DNA from: Papio anubis
Lineage: Eukaryota > Chordata > Mammalia > Primates > Cercopithecidae
DNA: 64,000 nucleotides
Assembly: GCF_008728515.1 (NCBI RefSeq)
Contig: NC_044986.1
Location: forward strand, 51,634,855 to 51,698,854
Direction of reading: 5' to 3'
Both the position numbers and the translations under genes were made by a program. A model generated the notes under the pieces. That model did not search any database, was not told the origin of the DNA, and saw nothing but the letters and a program-made list of their open reading frames with translations. Below, one piece after another: positions 23,401-36,329 of this stretch. Within the stretch, counting starts at the first letter, position 1; every line of letters starts with the position of its first letter.

Positions 23401-24834
23401 ATTGGCAAATAAAATATAAACGATACTGAAACACTTGTCAAGCCTGTAAAAGTTTTGCTTTTCCTGAGTTGTATTATGAAATTAATGGAGTATACATGAA
23501 TAAGTATACATATATATACACACACACACATGCATATTTATACACATGTATACAATGCATATATGCATACATATCTTCATCTTATGCTTTATGTAAGTGG
23601 TTACAAATAGCACCTAGATATTGCTCTGTACCCTCAGTCAACGTTTGTTGCATGGTATATTATAGCAAAAATACAAATGATATTTGAATGAGCAAATCTG
23701 GGTTTAAATCCGGTAGGCCATTTTCTGCCTCTACGTAAGCACGAACTGATATGCTTTTAATATTCATCTGTAAAATGAGGATAACAACTCCAATCTAGCA
23801 AACAGATTACACCCAAACTGGGTCTTGTGGATGTATGTAGTCATCACAGGTTGTAAATTATAATTTATAGTTCACTAGCTACAATGTAAAATATCTATGG
23901 AAGATAAAATATTCTTCTGTGTGTTCACACTATATTTATCCCTATTTCAAGATTACTTTTCAGATGCTGTTATATCAAGCAAATTCTAGCATTCAGATTC
24001 TTAATATGACACTAGAAAAGAGCAGGAAGTTACCATACAATATCACTAATTACCATTTAGAAAAAACTATAGCATAATTCTAATATTTAAAAATCATTAT
24101 CAGAGCTATCATAAAACTTTAGACATTTCAATAATGTATTATCTATTCATTGCCATGATATATTATTAATCGTAAAAAAAAGTGAATAAGTACTTTTGCT
24201 TACCTTAAATTCAGCATAAGAATAACACACTCGAATTCACTGAGCATACAAATTAGTAGAGTTCTTTTTGAGGACAATTTGCCTATATAAAAATGTAAAT
24301 ATTTATTAATGACCTCCCTAATTTCAAGTTAACCTATTGATATATTTATAGACAAGGCATCCCGCAAGAAATGATAAGGTATAATTTACCATCAGTAGAG
24401 GACTCGTTTTAAAAAGTCTGGGATATTTGTGAGTTGAGTGTTAAATGAAGTAAGCAGGAAGCCATTAACCTGATGCTGTGTCCCCCATTGAGTTCCCACG
24501 TAATGAACTGAAACCTTACTTTATATATACATAAACAAACTAAATTTTGATTTAGTATTATAACAGTTTAAACCAATCACAGATAGCCAACTCATCATGG
24601 CTGTTAAGGTGGCCATGGAAAATAGGACATATGCCAGTTGTAGTCAATCAGATAATTTCTCTATATACCTTCAACTCTGCTTAGTTTATCTAAAGTTATT
24701 CCTCTAACATGAGAAAAGCAAAATGCATAATAGCATCGATGAATATAACGCTTTTTGGTAAACAAAATAAAATCATGACACATGTGTGTGCCTATAAGTT
24801 CATACTTTTCTTTGAGTATGTATTTTGAAATAAA
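20485..24834. other. AT-rich intergenic DNA, no recognised gene
   Basis: About 4.3 kb without an identifiable repeat except short tracts such as 'aaccaaccaaccaacaa' near 21584. The 21170-21420 and 22300-22660 parts are less AT-rich and contain open frames of 75-76 codons with no recognised domain. Confidence 0.5.
23505..23570. repeat. Mixed TA/CA simple repeat
   Basis: 'tatatataca' followed by a short CA run and degenerate 'atgcatat' units; an 'MYYEINGV...'-type frame over it is spurious. Confidence 0.75.
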
Positions 24835-24975
24835 ACAGGAAAATGTTAATAGTGGTTACCTATGGAGAGAGGGACTGGAGAGGCGAGCAAGAAAAGTTAA
24901 CTCTGCTTTTTGTCTGTACATGTGGTTTGAATTCTTAAAATTGTAAGTTTTATATTTTAATGGTGAATAAAATAT
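24835..24975 (+). repeat. Old repeat 3' end, probably LINE-derived
   Basis: 'aatagtggttacctatgg' and 'gggactggagagg' followed by 'tttttgtctgtaca', 'ttgaattctt' and an A/T-rich end follow the pattern of a common ancient mammalian repeat terminus. Family uncertain. Confidence 0.4.
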
Positions 24976-27825
24976 ATGGACATTATGATCATTTATTTCC
25001 TTCATGCATTCTGTTTTAAACATTTTATAAATAATTCAACTCTGTTAAATTCACCAACCCTTGTTTATCCCGTGTTTTGGTATAAAATGTCATTTCATGG
25101 GAGCAGAAATCAGTCCATTTACCTTTGGGTGCTTAGTTTAAATAGGTGGGGAGAAAACCTTCTTGAATATTTTCAGTCTATAAAACTAATTATACAGTAT
25201 TTTCAAAACACATTTTGGATGAAAATAAAAGTACCATAAACTTGTATTGGATATGGCCTGAATTATGTAAGATTCATAAATTTAGGTATGCCAATGGGAG
25301 TCTAAATTGACAGGCTTGTCTGATTCCGGAAAAAAAAAAAAAGTGTTCTAATCATTTTTTGGAAACCACGGATGATAATGCCGTTGAGTCTGGTTCTGTG
25401 AACACTTCGTCTTGTAAAAGTCCTGAGCAGTAATTGGTAATTAGTATTAGAGGCTTTATCATTCTTGTTGAGCAAATTACCAGAAAGAATGCTATATTTT
25501 CTGAATGAAATCACAAATTAATCATGCCACTGAGCTTAACTGTACCACTAGTGAAGACATACAAATACGGGGGCAAGCTTCTTTTTAAAAGACCATTGAA
25601 GAGCAAAATCCAGAATTACGTGAGTTAAGCATACAATGTGAAAGTACAAAGTCCTAAAAAGACATATCACAAATGTCTGTTTCAAAAGGAAAGGTAGGGA
25701 CGGTATTTATAATTGAGTATCCTAAAAAACTCAAACATTATCAAAATAATTACAGAAAACTCAGTCATTTACTTAGGGTAATTCAAAATTTTTAAATAAA
25801 TTAGGAATTAATAACTACCACGTGTTTGTTGCCACACAGAATAATCAACTAAAATTCAATAATCTTTGTTGAAGTAACTTGTACTCATTTTGCATTAATA
25901 TGTAATTAAACATAAACATTAAAGTTACATGATGTTATATGATTTTTTGTGTACTAGATCATGTACTTACTTAATATGTCCATGTGTGATATGTGTAAAA
26001 CAGTTTTTCTTGATGCAAACATGCATCACTTTTCACTAGGTGACAGTTTTCAGAGAAAAGGCATGGAGTTTTAAAATTAAAATTTACTCAGTGTTCCTTG
26101 CAATCTGCTGTGGGTATCCAATAAGGCCCAGATCCTTCTTATGTTTTTAGGAGACAAAGAACAATTGATTAGCAAGTTCCAATATGTTTCCAAAACTAAA
26201 GCTAGGGTAGGGTGGATGACCTGGTACCAAGACACCCCTGAGGGCCTGATGGCTTCCTTTTATACACTGATGGTTTTCATTATGATTCTTATAGAAAGAA
26301 GACAGACATTTTTAAGCTAGACTGCACATGGTAGGTTAAATCAATAATCCTCTTTTGTATTTCCCACAAATCATTTTCAAAGTAAAAATTGTATTTGGAG
26401 CCTATATACTGAATGTCACTGTAGGTGTCATTATATTAATGAGTCAGCTGAATAACTAGTCTCTCGGATTAGTATTTATAAAATAGCAATCTGTCTTATA
26501 GGTTTTTTTAGATATTTAGCAAGCACAGGCTTATTAGATTTCTAGTGATCGAATCATGTGCACAACATAAGGAATTGTTGCATATGCATATATAGAGGAT
26601 TATATCACTTTAGAAACATTAGATAATACATATTTGGTTCATTATAAATCTTTCAGGATTCTGTATTACCTAATAAAGAATGGAATTTTCCACATTTGTT
26701 TTCAGTACTAGCTTATTCCAAAGGGATCCTTTATGAGGTAAACTTTTAAACGTATAAAATAAGCTTTGAAAAAGTCTAATTAGAAACTCTAAATATATCG
26801 ACATTTATTTGTGAATATCTTCTCTCTTTTAAATGCAACATACCAAGAACTCAATAAAGCCATAGAGGGTCTTTTTCACTAGCAGGTTCTGCTGATGACT
26901 TGAATATAATAAAGAACATGCAATAATGATACAGTGAAAGAGTTAACCCAGATTTGTTTCTACTGTACATTTTATTTTGTTTCTACTGTACTATTGGTGA
27001 GGCAATTAACTTCTTATCTATAAAATATCCTTGGAGAATCTTATGATTCCTCTTAATCATACCATTTAAATTTGTCTGTTTTAAAGAAAAATACAAATTT
27101 AGGGCATGACATTGCAAACAGCCTAAGCAACCTTCTTCTCCATTTAATCTCTTCTCATTAGTGGAAAATAAATAAGAAACCCCAGTGTCTATTAGATGTC
27201 AGGATTATAGCTCTAAAATATAAACGTGATATTATTAGGTAAAGCATGATGAATAGCAGAACTAAAATCTCTAAAAGGTGAAACCAGTAAGAATCATCAA
27301 AAAGTAACCATAGATAACAGATCGAGAAAACATAAAGCAGAGTTCCTTTGCAGATAAAATTATTCATTCATCAATCAAAGTTTATCAAATGCTGTTAAAT
27401 GGCAGACAATGTGCTATTTTTTATAGATAGTATGTACAGACTAGTGAGACAAAAACACTAAAATGGTAAATGACTAAAAATAGTTTTAGGAGTTTACTCA
27501 AAAAGTTTATAACTATGAGAACATGCAATACAGTACAGCAGGCAATTTGGACTATAACACTGAACGCAGAAACTTGTTTGAGAACAACTACAAAGTGATT
27601 CTGCTTTCTCCTGCAGAATGAGGATGCACAATTGCTGGTGCTAGGTTTGATTTAAGAACCAGATAAAGGGAAGTACATAGATTATTATTTTAAGTTCTTA
27701 TGGAATGATGATACAAGCAAAAGTACAAGAGAACAATGTTCAGGCAAGAATTGATTATCATTCTTAATTCTGAAGGACCTTACATAAATAGAGAGGGCAA
27801 TTAGCAGCTGAGTGTCCTTGGAGGC
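24976..27825. other. AT-rich intergenic DNA
   Basis: Nothing recognised beyond short homopolymers. Frames up to 87 codons have no known domain and no splice-bounded structure I can support. Confidence 0.5.
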
Positions 27826-27882
27826 AAAGAAAAAAGAAAAGAAAGAAAGAGAAAGAAAAGAAAAGAAAAGAAAAGAAAAGAA

Positions 27883-27945
<63 letters not shown>
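27826..27945. repeat. (GAAA)n / (GAAAA)n microsatellite
   Basis: A 120-bp pure-purine tract: AAAAG pentamers in the left half, then about 14 GAAA units. Unlike the other purine tracts it is not attached to an Alu I can see. Confidence 0.95.
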
Positions 27946-27947
<2 letters not shown>

Positions 27948-28743
27948 CTTGCAAAATATTCACATTAAATTACCCTAATTGGTGTAGCTACTTCATTCCC
28001 AGAAAGTTTTGAATCCTTAGCTAAATAAACTAGAAAAATGCAGTTTTCCCCCACTTGTCTGAAATCCAGTGGAGTAAATGATTGAAAAGAGATTAGGCTG
28101 TAGTGATAAGCAGAGATCAATAATGATAACCCTAAACTTTTTTATGTAATTTGGGTTTTATCTGGAGAGAAATGAAGAAGATTTGAATAGCTTTAATGAG
28201 AAAACTATCATGATATCATCTAAAATTTGTGCGAGCAAAGATGAAGTGGGAAGAAGTGATTGGAACACAAGACTAGAAATGATTAAGCAATGAAAAATTG
28301 TGGCCATGAGCCTCAAAATTGGTAGTGGTTACAGGGTAAGAGAAAAGACGAGGAATCAAAAAGATATTTGATTGGTTGACTAGAAGGACTCAATGACTGG
28401 CTAAGAGAGAAGAAAACACTTAAGGTTTAGTCTGGGCAAATGGTTAATGTTGGTGAGTTTAAGAAATCTGGAAGACCTTAGCGGGCAGAAGGCCATGGGA
28501 CATATTTATTTTGGTGTGCTGAAGTGGCTATGTGAATGGTTATGTTCAAACTTCAATTAAAAATATAACTGAAAAAAGAAAATAATTAAATAATAATTGA
28601 ATGATTACACTGGAGAAAATAATTGGGAGATCATAGGCATATGAATGGTAACTGCAATCATAAAAATGGATGAAGTAGTCCAGAGGGAGCATGGACCGTT
28701 GACAAGAAAAATTGTCAAGAAAAATTATGTAGGGTCCTTCAGA
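27946..28743. other. Intergenic DNA
   Basis: No recognised gene or repeat family. A local duplication of 'caagaaaaatt' lies near 28700-28725. Confidence 0.5.
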
Positions 28744-28870
28744 ATTAATAATATTATTAATATTATTTTAATATCTTATTAATGGGTATCATTGTATTTC
28801 ATTATTCTATTATTATTGTTGCATTATTAATATTATTATTATATTCCATAATACTCTTATATTATTATCA
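28744..28870. repeat. AT-rich low-complexity tract (ATT/TAA)n
   Basis: Interrupted 'attatt' and 'aataatatt' units over about 125 bp. Confidence 0.8.
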
Positions 28871-29289
28871 TGTGTATTGGGATGGCTAAAATAAAAGTAT
28901 TGGTGAGACTACGAAAGCACATTTAATGTAGTATGCACTATACTAGAATCAGTTAAAACACACAAGAAGGAAGCGGAGAAAGCCATTGTAGGAACCTCCT
29001 TCGATAATTATTTGTTTCATTTTGGATGGGTTTTATTGATATGTCTTCAATTAATTAATATTTTATTTGTCTACATCGAATCTGCTGTTTATCCCAGTCT
29101 GTATATTTTTCACTGGACATGTTTTGGTTTATATATCTGGGACTTCAACCTGGGCCTTTTTAAAACATATTTCATGCCTCTGCTTAACACTTTGAACATA
29201 TATAGTTGTTATAAAAATTATTTTAATATATTTATCAGAAATTCTGTTTCAGCACTGGGTATTAATTATGTAATGGCCACACTACCCTG

Positions 29290-29900
29290 AATGCACCCAA
29301 TGTATTATCTCATTATGGGTCATATGTTCCTGCCTCTTTGCACGCCTATCTTGAATTGTATGCCAGACATTGTGTATTTTATCTCGTTCAGCACTGGATA
29401 TTTTTCTCTCCTAGTAAATACACTTGGGCATTGTTCTGGGACATAGTTTAGTTACTTGGAAACAGTTTGATACTTTCAGGTCCTGATATTAAAATTTGCT
29501 AGGTAGGACCCATGCGGTGCTCATCAATAAGTCCCCACTGCTGAAGCAAGAGTATTATGTGTATTCTTCCCCAAACCACTGGAATCTTAAGGTTTCCAGT
29601 GGGTTGATGTGAACAGGCACTATCCTCAGCCCTGTGTTACCTCCAGACACTACTGTCTCTAATCCTGTGGGTGGTTTTGTTCAAGCTTTAGGTAGTTTTC
29701 TCAAGTATTCACACTGATCGGTACTCAACTGGATACTTGACATCTCTAGAGCTTTCTCTCTGTGTGGCTCTCTTCTGCAGTATTCTGTCCTAGGACATCT
29801 ATGCATCATGGTCTCTTCAGGCCGTCAATTCAGGGAGTCAGTTCAGATTTTCCTGGGATACTCCTCCCTGCACCACTGTCTAGAAACTCTTTAGGCAGTA
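29290..29900 (-). mobile_element. Ancient LINE-derived segment (L1M or L2, class uncertain)
   Basis: The plus strand reads 'atgccagacattgtg', 'gcattgttctgggaca', 'acttggaaacagtttgat', 'ctttcaggtcctg' and 'aacaggcactatcctcagcc'. I recall this order as a widespread old mammalian LINE seen in antisense. Diverged and non-coding. Confidence 0.45.
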
Positions 29901-31177
29901 AACTCTTTCAGGCAAGAAGTTAAATACAGTGCCTATTACACTATTTTAGTCAGGATGGCTTTCACATCAGCGTGTACTTAAATATTCCTCTACTCCCCTA
30001 AAAATCTTTAAATTATAAGATTTGGGGACTTGCTTAAATTTAAATTCAATTATTTTGGGGGGAAAATTATTTTATAGGAAGTAGCATGTTTTGACTTAAT
30101 GCATATGAGTTTAGTAGACACAGAATGTTGATCTTATTTCTAGCTGTCTTCTGGGGCTCATTTTATAATAAAATCATACATAGTTAATATTGATGCACAG
30201 GTATCTTTGATTCAAAATATACCCCAAATATGAGGTCAACTTTTCAGTTTCTTACCAAAACAGAAACTATCTTTACTTTATTGGACACCATTGGAGGTAA
30301 TGATAACCGAGGTTGTTACATTTTTAACAGGACAGAAAACTACTAATTGTCAATGGCTTCTAGGACTTATTTTTCAGGACATTTTATTTCTCACTTACAC
30401 AAATAACAGAAAACATACTAGACACTGTCAAAAATATAATCAAAATTATATTGTGATTATCATTCATCTCAGTTGAAATTACTGTTTGTCTCTAATGAAG
30501 CATTCACTATTTTACCATAGAAACATCCTTACTATGCCACTACCAACTTTAGAGAATTTGGTCACACTCATTAATGGTCAAGACTACTTTCATTATGGCT
30601 CTGAAAGATTCGTGGTTTTGTGAGTTTTTTTACTCTATGAAACAAGGGTAAATAGATATTAGTTTACATAGCTTGACTCCCACAGGTCTAACCACTTACT
30701 AATTGATAAGTATAATACATTTTTATGGACATAAAATATACAGTATAGAGTTTCATATATATTTCCAAATACAGTGAATTTTTGTAATAATCTGTGACAT
30801 ATATGTTCATGTTTTTCCGACGTATTCATTTATATGACCAAACTTGGGTTACAAATCACATTCTGTTTTCCATAATTCAAGGAAGTTAATATTCTTTTGG
30901 TCAAATAAACCACAGGTCCTTCTGGATTTTTCTCATAGTACATTACACACATATAATGGACAAATAAAACTTTCAAATTCCTTTTGCTCATTTTAGAAAG
31001 TAACAATTTAAAGAGAATTGGAGTATAAGACATTTTTCTGGCCAGGAAATTTCAGAACTTCTTCCAAGTATGGCAAGGAGTAACAATGTTTCCATTGTTG
31101 CTTTAAAGCATTCATAGTTATGTCCATTAGTAAAATTGTCCTCACAGGTTGCTAAACAGTATGAGTCCAAAGGAAAT
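29901..31177. other. AT-rich intergenic DNA
   Basis: No recognised gene or repeat. Confidence 0.5.
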
Positions 31178-31359
31178 GTATGTAACACTGAAAGTTAAAC
31201 TGTTTGAGAAAGGCATGCTCCTATATGTATTGTACCTATTTAGTCTTAACTCCAGCATTACTTTTTTCAATTGGGTCAAACCTAATTACATCAACAGACT
31301 TGTGTGATCAATACAACAATATTTTTGTCCTTTTCCTCAGGTTTCAACAAATTTAATAA
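31178..31359 (+). repeat. Local duplicated segment, copy A
   Basis: About 182 bp that recurs in the same orientation 1033 bp downstream (32211-32393) with roughly 82% identity by eye, including 'gttaaactgtttgagaaag' and 'tttcaacaaat'. Copy A sits in otherwise unique DNA, so it is the probable source. Confidence 0.85.
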
Positions 31360-31948
31360 GCCTTAAGGATTGCTGAGTTTGCCAACTGTAGTAAATACAA
31401 AGGGTATATGTTTTACTAAATCCAAAATATTTTGAGACTCACAAGTAATATAAAGTGTGCATCATTTTCCCCTAATAGAAGCTTATTTTTTAATAAAAAA
31501 GAATTTTGAAGTGGCTCTGCCTTTATTCTGATTGTGTATAAATGTTTTATGTATTATGTGTTGATATGAAGCGAAGTGCACACTGCCCATCAGCCACATT
31601 CATCTCTTTGTATGTGAACAAAAACAAGCAAACAAGTGGGTAATTGCAATTGAAAATAAAATATAGGAATGGTCAGGTTCCAAGAGCAAAAACAAACAAA
31701 CAAACAAACAAACAAACAAAAAGCTGAAACCTGGCAATGATCTGAAGTATGATTTAATAATTTCAGACTGAATGGGATTATTGCAATTTTCTATAACAAT
31801 ATGAATAAAGCAAGCATATTTAAACTCCATATGCTAGAATGACTAGAGTTATATTGATAAGAAATCTAACATAATGTATATCATCCTGTAGATATTTTAT
31901 TCCATAATGATATGTATTGTAGCCTATGAGGCATAACAAAAAATGGAA
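31360..31948. other. Intergenic DNA with a (CAAA)n tract
   Basis: Contains about eight CAAA units at 31686-31722; otherwise nothing recognised. Confidence 0.6.
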
Positions 31949-32207
31949 GGCTGAGCATAGTGGCGTACACTTGTAATCCTGGCATTTTGGAGGCTGAGGA
32001 AGGAGGCTCACTTGAGCCCAGAAGTTCAAGACCAACCTGGGCAGCAAAGTGAGACTTTGTCTCTATAAAAAAAAAATAAAATAAAACTAAATTAGCCAGG
32101 TGCAGTGGTATGTACCTGTAATCTAAGATACTAGAGAGGCTGAGGTGGTAGGATCACTTGAGTCCAGTAGGTGCAGGCTGCAGTGAGCCATGATCACGCC
32201 ACTGCAC
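31949..32207 (+). mobile_element. Old AluJ-type element, 5' portion
   Basis: Starts 'ggctgagcatagtggcg', carries J-type 'cacttgagcccagaagttc' and 'gcagcaaagtgagac', a middle A-rich linker, and the right monomer up to 'cacgccactgcac'. It then breaks off; the last ~20 bp of the Alu body reappear at 32446. Confidence 0.9.
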
Positions 32208-32445
32208 AAGGTATGTGACATTGAAGGTTAAACTGTTTGAGAAAGCCATGCTACTAAATGTATTCTACTTATTTAATCTTTAATTCCAGCATGACATTTT
32301 TCAACTGCGTCAAACTCAATTGCATCAGCAGCCTTGTATGATCAGTATAACAATACATTTGTCCCTTTCCCTGGCCTTCAACAAATGTAATAATTTAAAG
32401 TATTTAATTAATTATTAAATGAGATAGTATGACAGAATTCTGTTA
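32208..32445 (+). repeat. Insertion inside the Alu: local duplicate copy B plus 52 bp
   Basis: 32211-32393 is the diverged second copy of 31178-31359, in the same orientation; 32394-32445 is extra AT-rich sequence of unknown origin. The left junction is exactly within the Alu word 'ccactgcac|tccagcc', the right junction within 'cctgagtaacaga'. Confidence 0.8.
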
Positions 32446-32465
32446 CCTGAGTAACAGAATGAGAC
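32446..32465 (+). mobile_element. Alu 3' end resuming after the insertion
   Basis: 'cctgagtaacagaatgagac' matches the canonical Alu end ('cctgggtgacagagtgagac') at 17 of 20 positions and leads straight into the purine tail. Confidence 0.8.
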
Positions 32466-32873
<408 letters not shown>

Positions 32874-34364
32874 ACTGACATATAAACAGAAGAGTCTCCC
32901 TACTGGGAGCTGGATCAACCAATGTAGTTTTGTTTAATCATCATTGTTGCACTATAGTATACACATCACTAAGTGTACTAGGGAGATAACTCAAAATTTC
33001 CCAGAAGAAATACATAGAAAAGTATGAGAGACATTGTTTTCCTGTGTGTGTATGTGTATGTGTACGTGCACAAATATGTTTTCATCTCATATGAAAATCT
33101 ATGATATAGACGTTGAGATTCTCATACTACCCTTTCCTTTATCAACTCATTTCTAATGGAGGGAGCACTTCCTTTAAAATCTTTAAGAAAGGTACAAGGA
33201 GTGAGTCTTCAGTCAATAGCTTCAATTAGGAGACTCTCTTTATAACTTTATAAGTAATTACAAAGCAAGTATGCATTTATAAACATACACCAGAACAATG
33301 ATGCTGAGAAACATCATAAAGATGAATCAAGATTGTACAACACTGTTATGATTAAGCATTTTTTTCCTCCAAGAAGTTGTTTACATTTATATTGTCATTT
33401 TGTAGTTTAATAAAAATGTAAATGCTACTCTGAGTGAGAACAATAAGGAAAACAATGAAAGAAAAAAAGGAAGGTAGGTGTCCCAGAGCACCTGAGCAAC
33501 AGATGGCAAGGATGATGGCCTGGGTCCACCGAGGAGGTTTTAACACTCACATTGCTTTGCATGGTGTTTGAAAGGAAATCACCACCTCTATTCCAGAGGC
33601 AGCTGAATAAAGGTATATTCTTAGTTCAAGCGCCATAAAAATTGCCTAAAGCAGTAAATGGGCGTATATATATGCAACAGTATAATGGGGTAAGTTACAA
33701 TGATAAAAATTTCCTTTAGTTCCAAGGTAGTCATATTGTACTTAAGCATTTTATTTCATTTTAGCCCTACTTGTGCCCATCCTTGATATTTTCACAATTT
33801 ACAAGTTGGTAATAAGGGTAATGTGCTGATGCTTAAATTGAAAAAAAAAAAATAGAAACAAACAAACAACAACAACAACAAAGTGCTTTTAAGAAGAGGG
33901 ATACCTTGAAAGGTCTGTTCCTTTAAACTAGTGTCGGGTAAATGCAAACCCTGTTGTAGATCTGACCACTAGATGGCAAACTGACTTTTAAACTCATCTT
34001 GGAAACACAGATGTAAAGCTGGTGTATGAGTATTCTTTAGAACCAAGAGGGTGTGCATGCACACACACAGAGATTGATTTTAGGAAACTGACTCACAGGA
34101 TCATGAGGGCTGGCAGTCGGAAATCTACAGGGTAGGCTAACAGGCTGGAGACCCATAGAAATGTTGAGTGGCATTCTTGAGTCCAAAACAGTGTGGAGAC
34201 AGTATTTCTTCAGGTTTGGAACTGATTTTTAATAGGTTCCTTTATTGTGGAACCTGTTAAATAATTTAAGAGAGTTCCCAGGACTATTGTGTAAATCGCA
34301 CTGGATGGTACATGCACAGGTGTATTGTACTGGAGATCAGCCAGACACGGTATTGGTGTGTACT
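32874..34364. other. Intergenic DNA
   Basis: Only short simple tracts: GT-rich 33040-33070 and an A-run with (CAA)n at 33841-33882. A CTCF-like motif lies at 33966-33979. Confidence 0.5.
33966..33979 (+). promoter_or_regulatory. CTCF-like core motif
   Basis: 'ccactagatggcaa' matches the CTCF core CCASYAGRKGGCRS at 13 of 14 positions. A motif alone does not show binding; it lies in non-repeat DNA. Confidence 0.35.
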
Positions 34365-34506
34365 GCAGTGGTTCTCGGACCTGGCTGCAACTAGGACCAA
34401 CTGCAGAGCTTTTAAAACATACTAATGCCAGTCGCTTTTCATTAGTCTTATTTAATTTGAAAGATTCCCTTGTGATTCTGATGTGCAACCAGAGATAAAA
34501 ACCACT
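34365..34506. mobile_element. MER5-type hAT-Charlie MITE
   Basis: Left end 'cagtggttctcggacctggc', right part 'ttgtgattctgatgtgcaac' and 'aaaaaccact', giving the inverted ends and 'gattctgatg' word of MER5A/B. About 142 bp, with a diverged centre. Confidence 0.85.
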
Positions 34507-34909
34507 TTTATGGGAAGTAGAGGGGTCTAGAAATAATTAGGAGAAGTATATCATCTTTCGTATGTCAGAGATATAAACGAGCATTGCTCAAGTTCACAGA
34601 TTTACTATATAGCATCACATTGTCTTGAGTATTTGCCCGGGGCTACTGGAAACATTCCCAGATGTAGGTGGTACATCAACAAAACATAATTCTTTCTCTG
34701 ACTTTGATTTGTTACCTAGTATAGAGAAGAGTTTGTCAAAGCATCTTTTAAGTGAAAGTAAAATTAATATGATGCAAAATCCATGCTATTCCATGGTATT
34801 TCATACTTAAAATAATGTAACACAAGAAAATTCTAGTATCTACAAATCAGTTACCTTATATTTTCTGAGAGGAAAAAACTTGCCATTGCTTTTACGACAT
34901 CAGTGTCAC

Positions 34910-35070
34910 TGAATGAACTTCAGTGTATACATTTATTGCATGCCCACTGTGAGCTCTGCCTTTCTGTAGACAGTGGGGGTATAATGATTACCTCCAGAAT
35001 GCCTGCCCTCTGGAGCTCATCACTAATGGAGAGCCAGCCAATATGAAAATATGTACAGAGATTACTATTT
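34910..35070 (+). repeat. Ancient mammalian repeat, family not assigned
   Basis: 'tttattgcatgcccactgtg', 'gacagtgggggtataatga' and 'tgccctctggagctcatca' follow a common old mammalian repeat pattern (…tattgagcacc…ggggatac…ctgccctcatggagct…). Highly diverged. Confidence 0.5.
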
Positions 35071-35126
35071 ATATCATTTATGCCTTAATTTGGTGAACTA
35101 CAAACATGGATGAAGTGATGAAAATC

Positions 35127-35520
35127 ATGGAATACTATGCAGCCATAAGAAAGGATGGGTTTGTGTCCTTTGTAGGGACATGGATGAAGCCGGAAACCAT
35201 CATTCTCAGCAGAGCTATCACAGAACAGAAAACCAAACTGCATGTTCTCACTCATAGGTGGGAACTGAATAATGAGATCACTTGGACTTGGGAAGGGAAC
35301 ATCACACACAGGTCCTATTATGGGAGGGATAGGGGAGGGATTGCACTGGGAGTTATACCTGATGTAAGGACAGTTGATGGGTGCAGCACACCAGCGTGGC
35401 ACAAGTATACATATGTAACAAACCTGCCGTTATGCACATGTATCCTAGAACTTAAAGTATAATAATAATAAATAAATAAATAAATAAATTTAAAAAAAAA
35501 TAAAATAAATTAAAAAGAAA
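35127..35520 (+). mobile_element. L1 3' end fragment (ORF2 tail, 3' UTR, A-rich tail)
   Basis: 'atggaatactatgcagcca', 'tttgtagggacatggatgaa', 'actcataggtgggaactgaa', 'gggtgcagcacaccag' and 'catatgtaacaaacctg' are the canonical L1 order. The tail has become (AATA)n. Only about 390 bp, so strongly 5'-truncated. The 118-codon frame here is an L1 remnant. Confidence 0.93.
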
Positions 35521-35744
35521 AATATGCCACATATCAAAACTGAAAATCAAAGTATACTAGAGACAGGTTAATTAACATAAGTAAAATTTATCAATAATAT
35601 ATCAGATATCTATTTTGTCCTAATTTTTATGTTGAAATTGATAGATCATATAGAGATAATTCATGTTATTTAAGGAGTCAAATATCTAATTGGAGGTAGG
35701 GGAAATATTATATGATGATCCCCAATAAATAAATAATAATAATA

Positions 35745-35935
35745 ATGGTTATCATTTGTTAATCAATTACTATGTATTAAACACTTTCAGTGCCTACATC
35801 CACTGACTCATTTAATTTTTATAAAAACATAGGAAGCAGTAACTACAATTATGCAGATGAGGAAATGTGTAAAATTTGTAAGGGAATTGTGCAAGTTATA
35901 CAGCTAATTCCTGGTCAAATTAGAATAAAAACAGA
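35745..35935 (+). mobile_element. MIR SINE
   Basis: 'tactatgtattaaacact', 'tgactcatttaattttta', 'tgcagatgaggaaatgtg' and 'gttatacagctaattcctgg' match MIR in order over about 190 bp. An (AAT)n tract lies just upstream. Confidence 0.85.
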
Positions 35936-36329
35936 AGATAAGAAAAATTGGAATGGAGAAGGACTCAAGAGAAATGTCTGGCATCAAAACGCTGACTTAA
36001 AAAATCATTCACATAGAGATGACCATGGAAGATACAGGAAGGAACTGAAATCACCTACAAAAGAATATAATGGGGAAAAAACAAAACAGTTACCATTCTC
36101 CCCAGACCCTTTTCCCACTCTTATTCTCCCTACTTCTTTCTGTCGTCTTCCACTATGGGCAATCCTTATCAAGCATATTATCCAAAACACAGCACACCTA
36201 TTTATACCTGCCAAGAGAGAAAATCGTCTTTTATGAGATGTGCTTTTTCCTTTCTTGCCCATAGTGAATGCTCCCTGATCTATCCACTGGGAGCCTTTCA
36301 GGCCGCTCTATCTACTGGCTCTCAGAACA

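Noticed and set aside
27685..28012. Open frames over the GAAA tract
   Set aside because: Simple-repeat translation only.
35790..36236. 148-codon plus-strand frame, the longest outside microsatellites
   Set aside because: It starts within a MIR element, has no recognisable domain and no promoter or splice signals I can support; overlapping frames on the other strand are equally long-lived.
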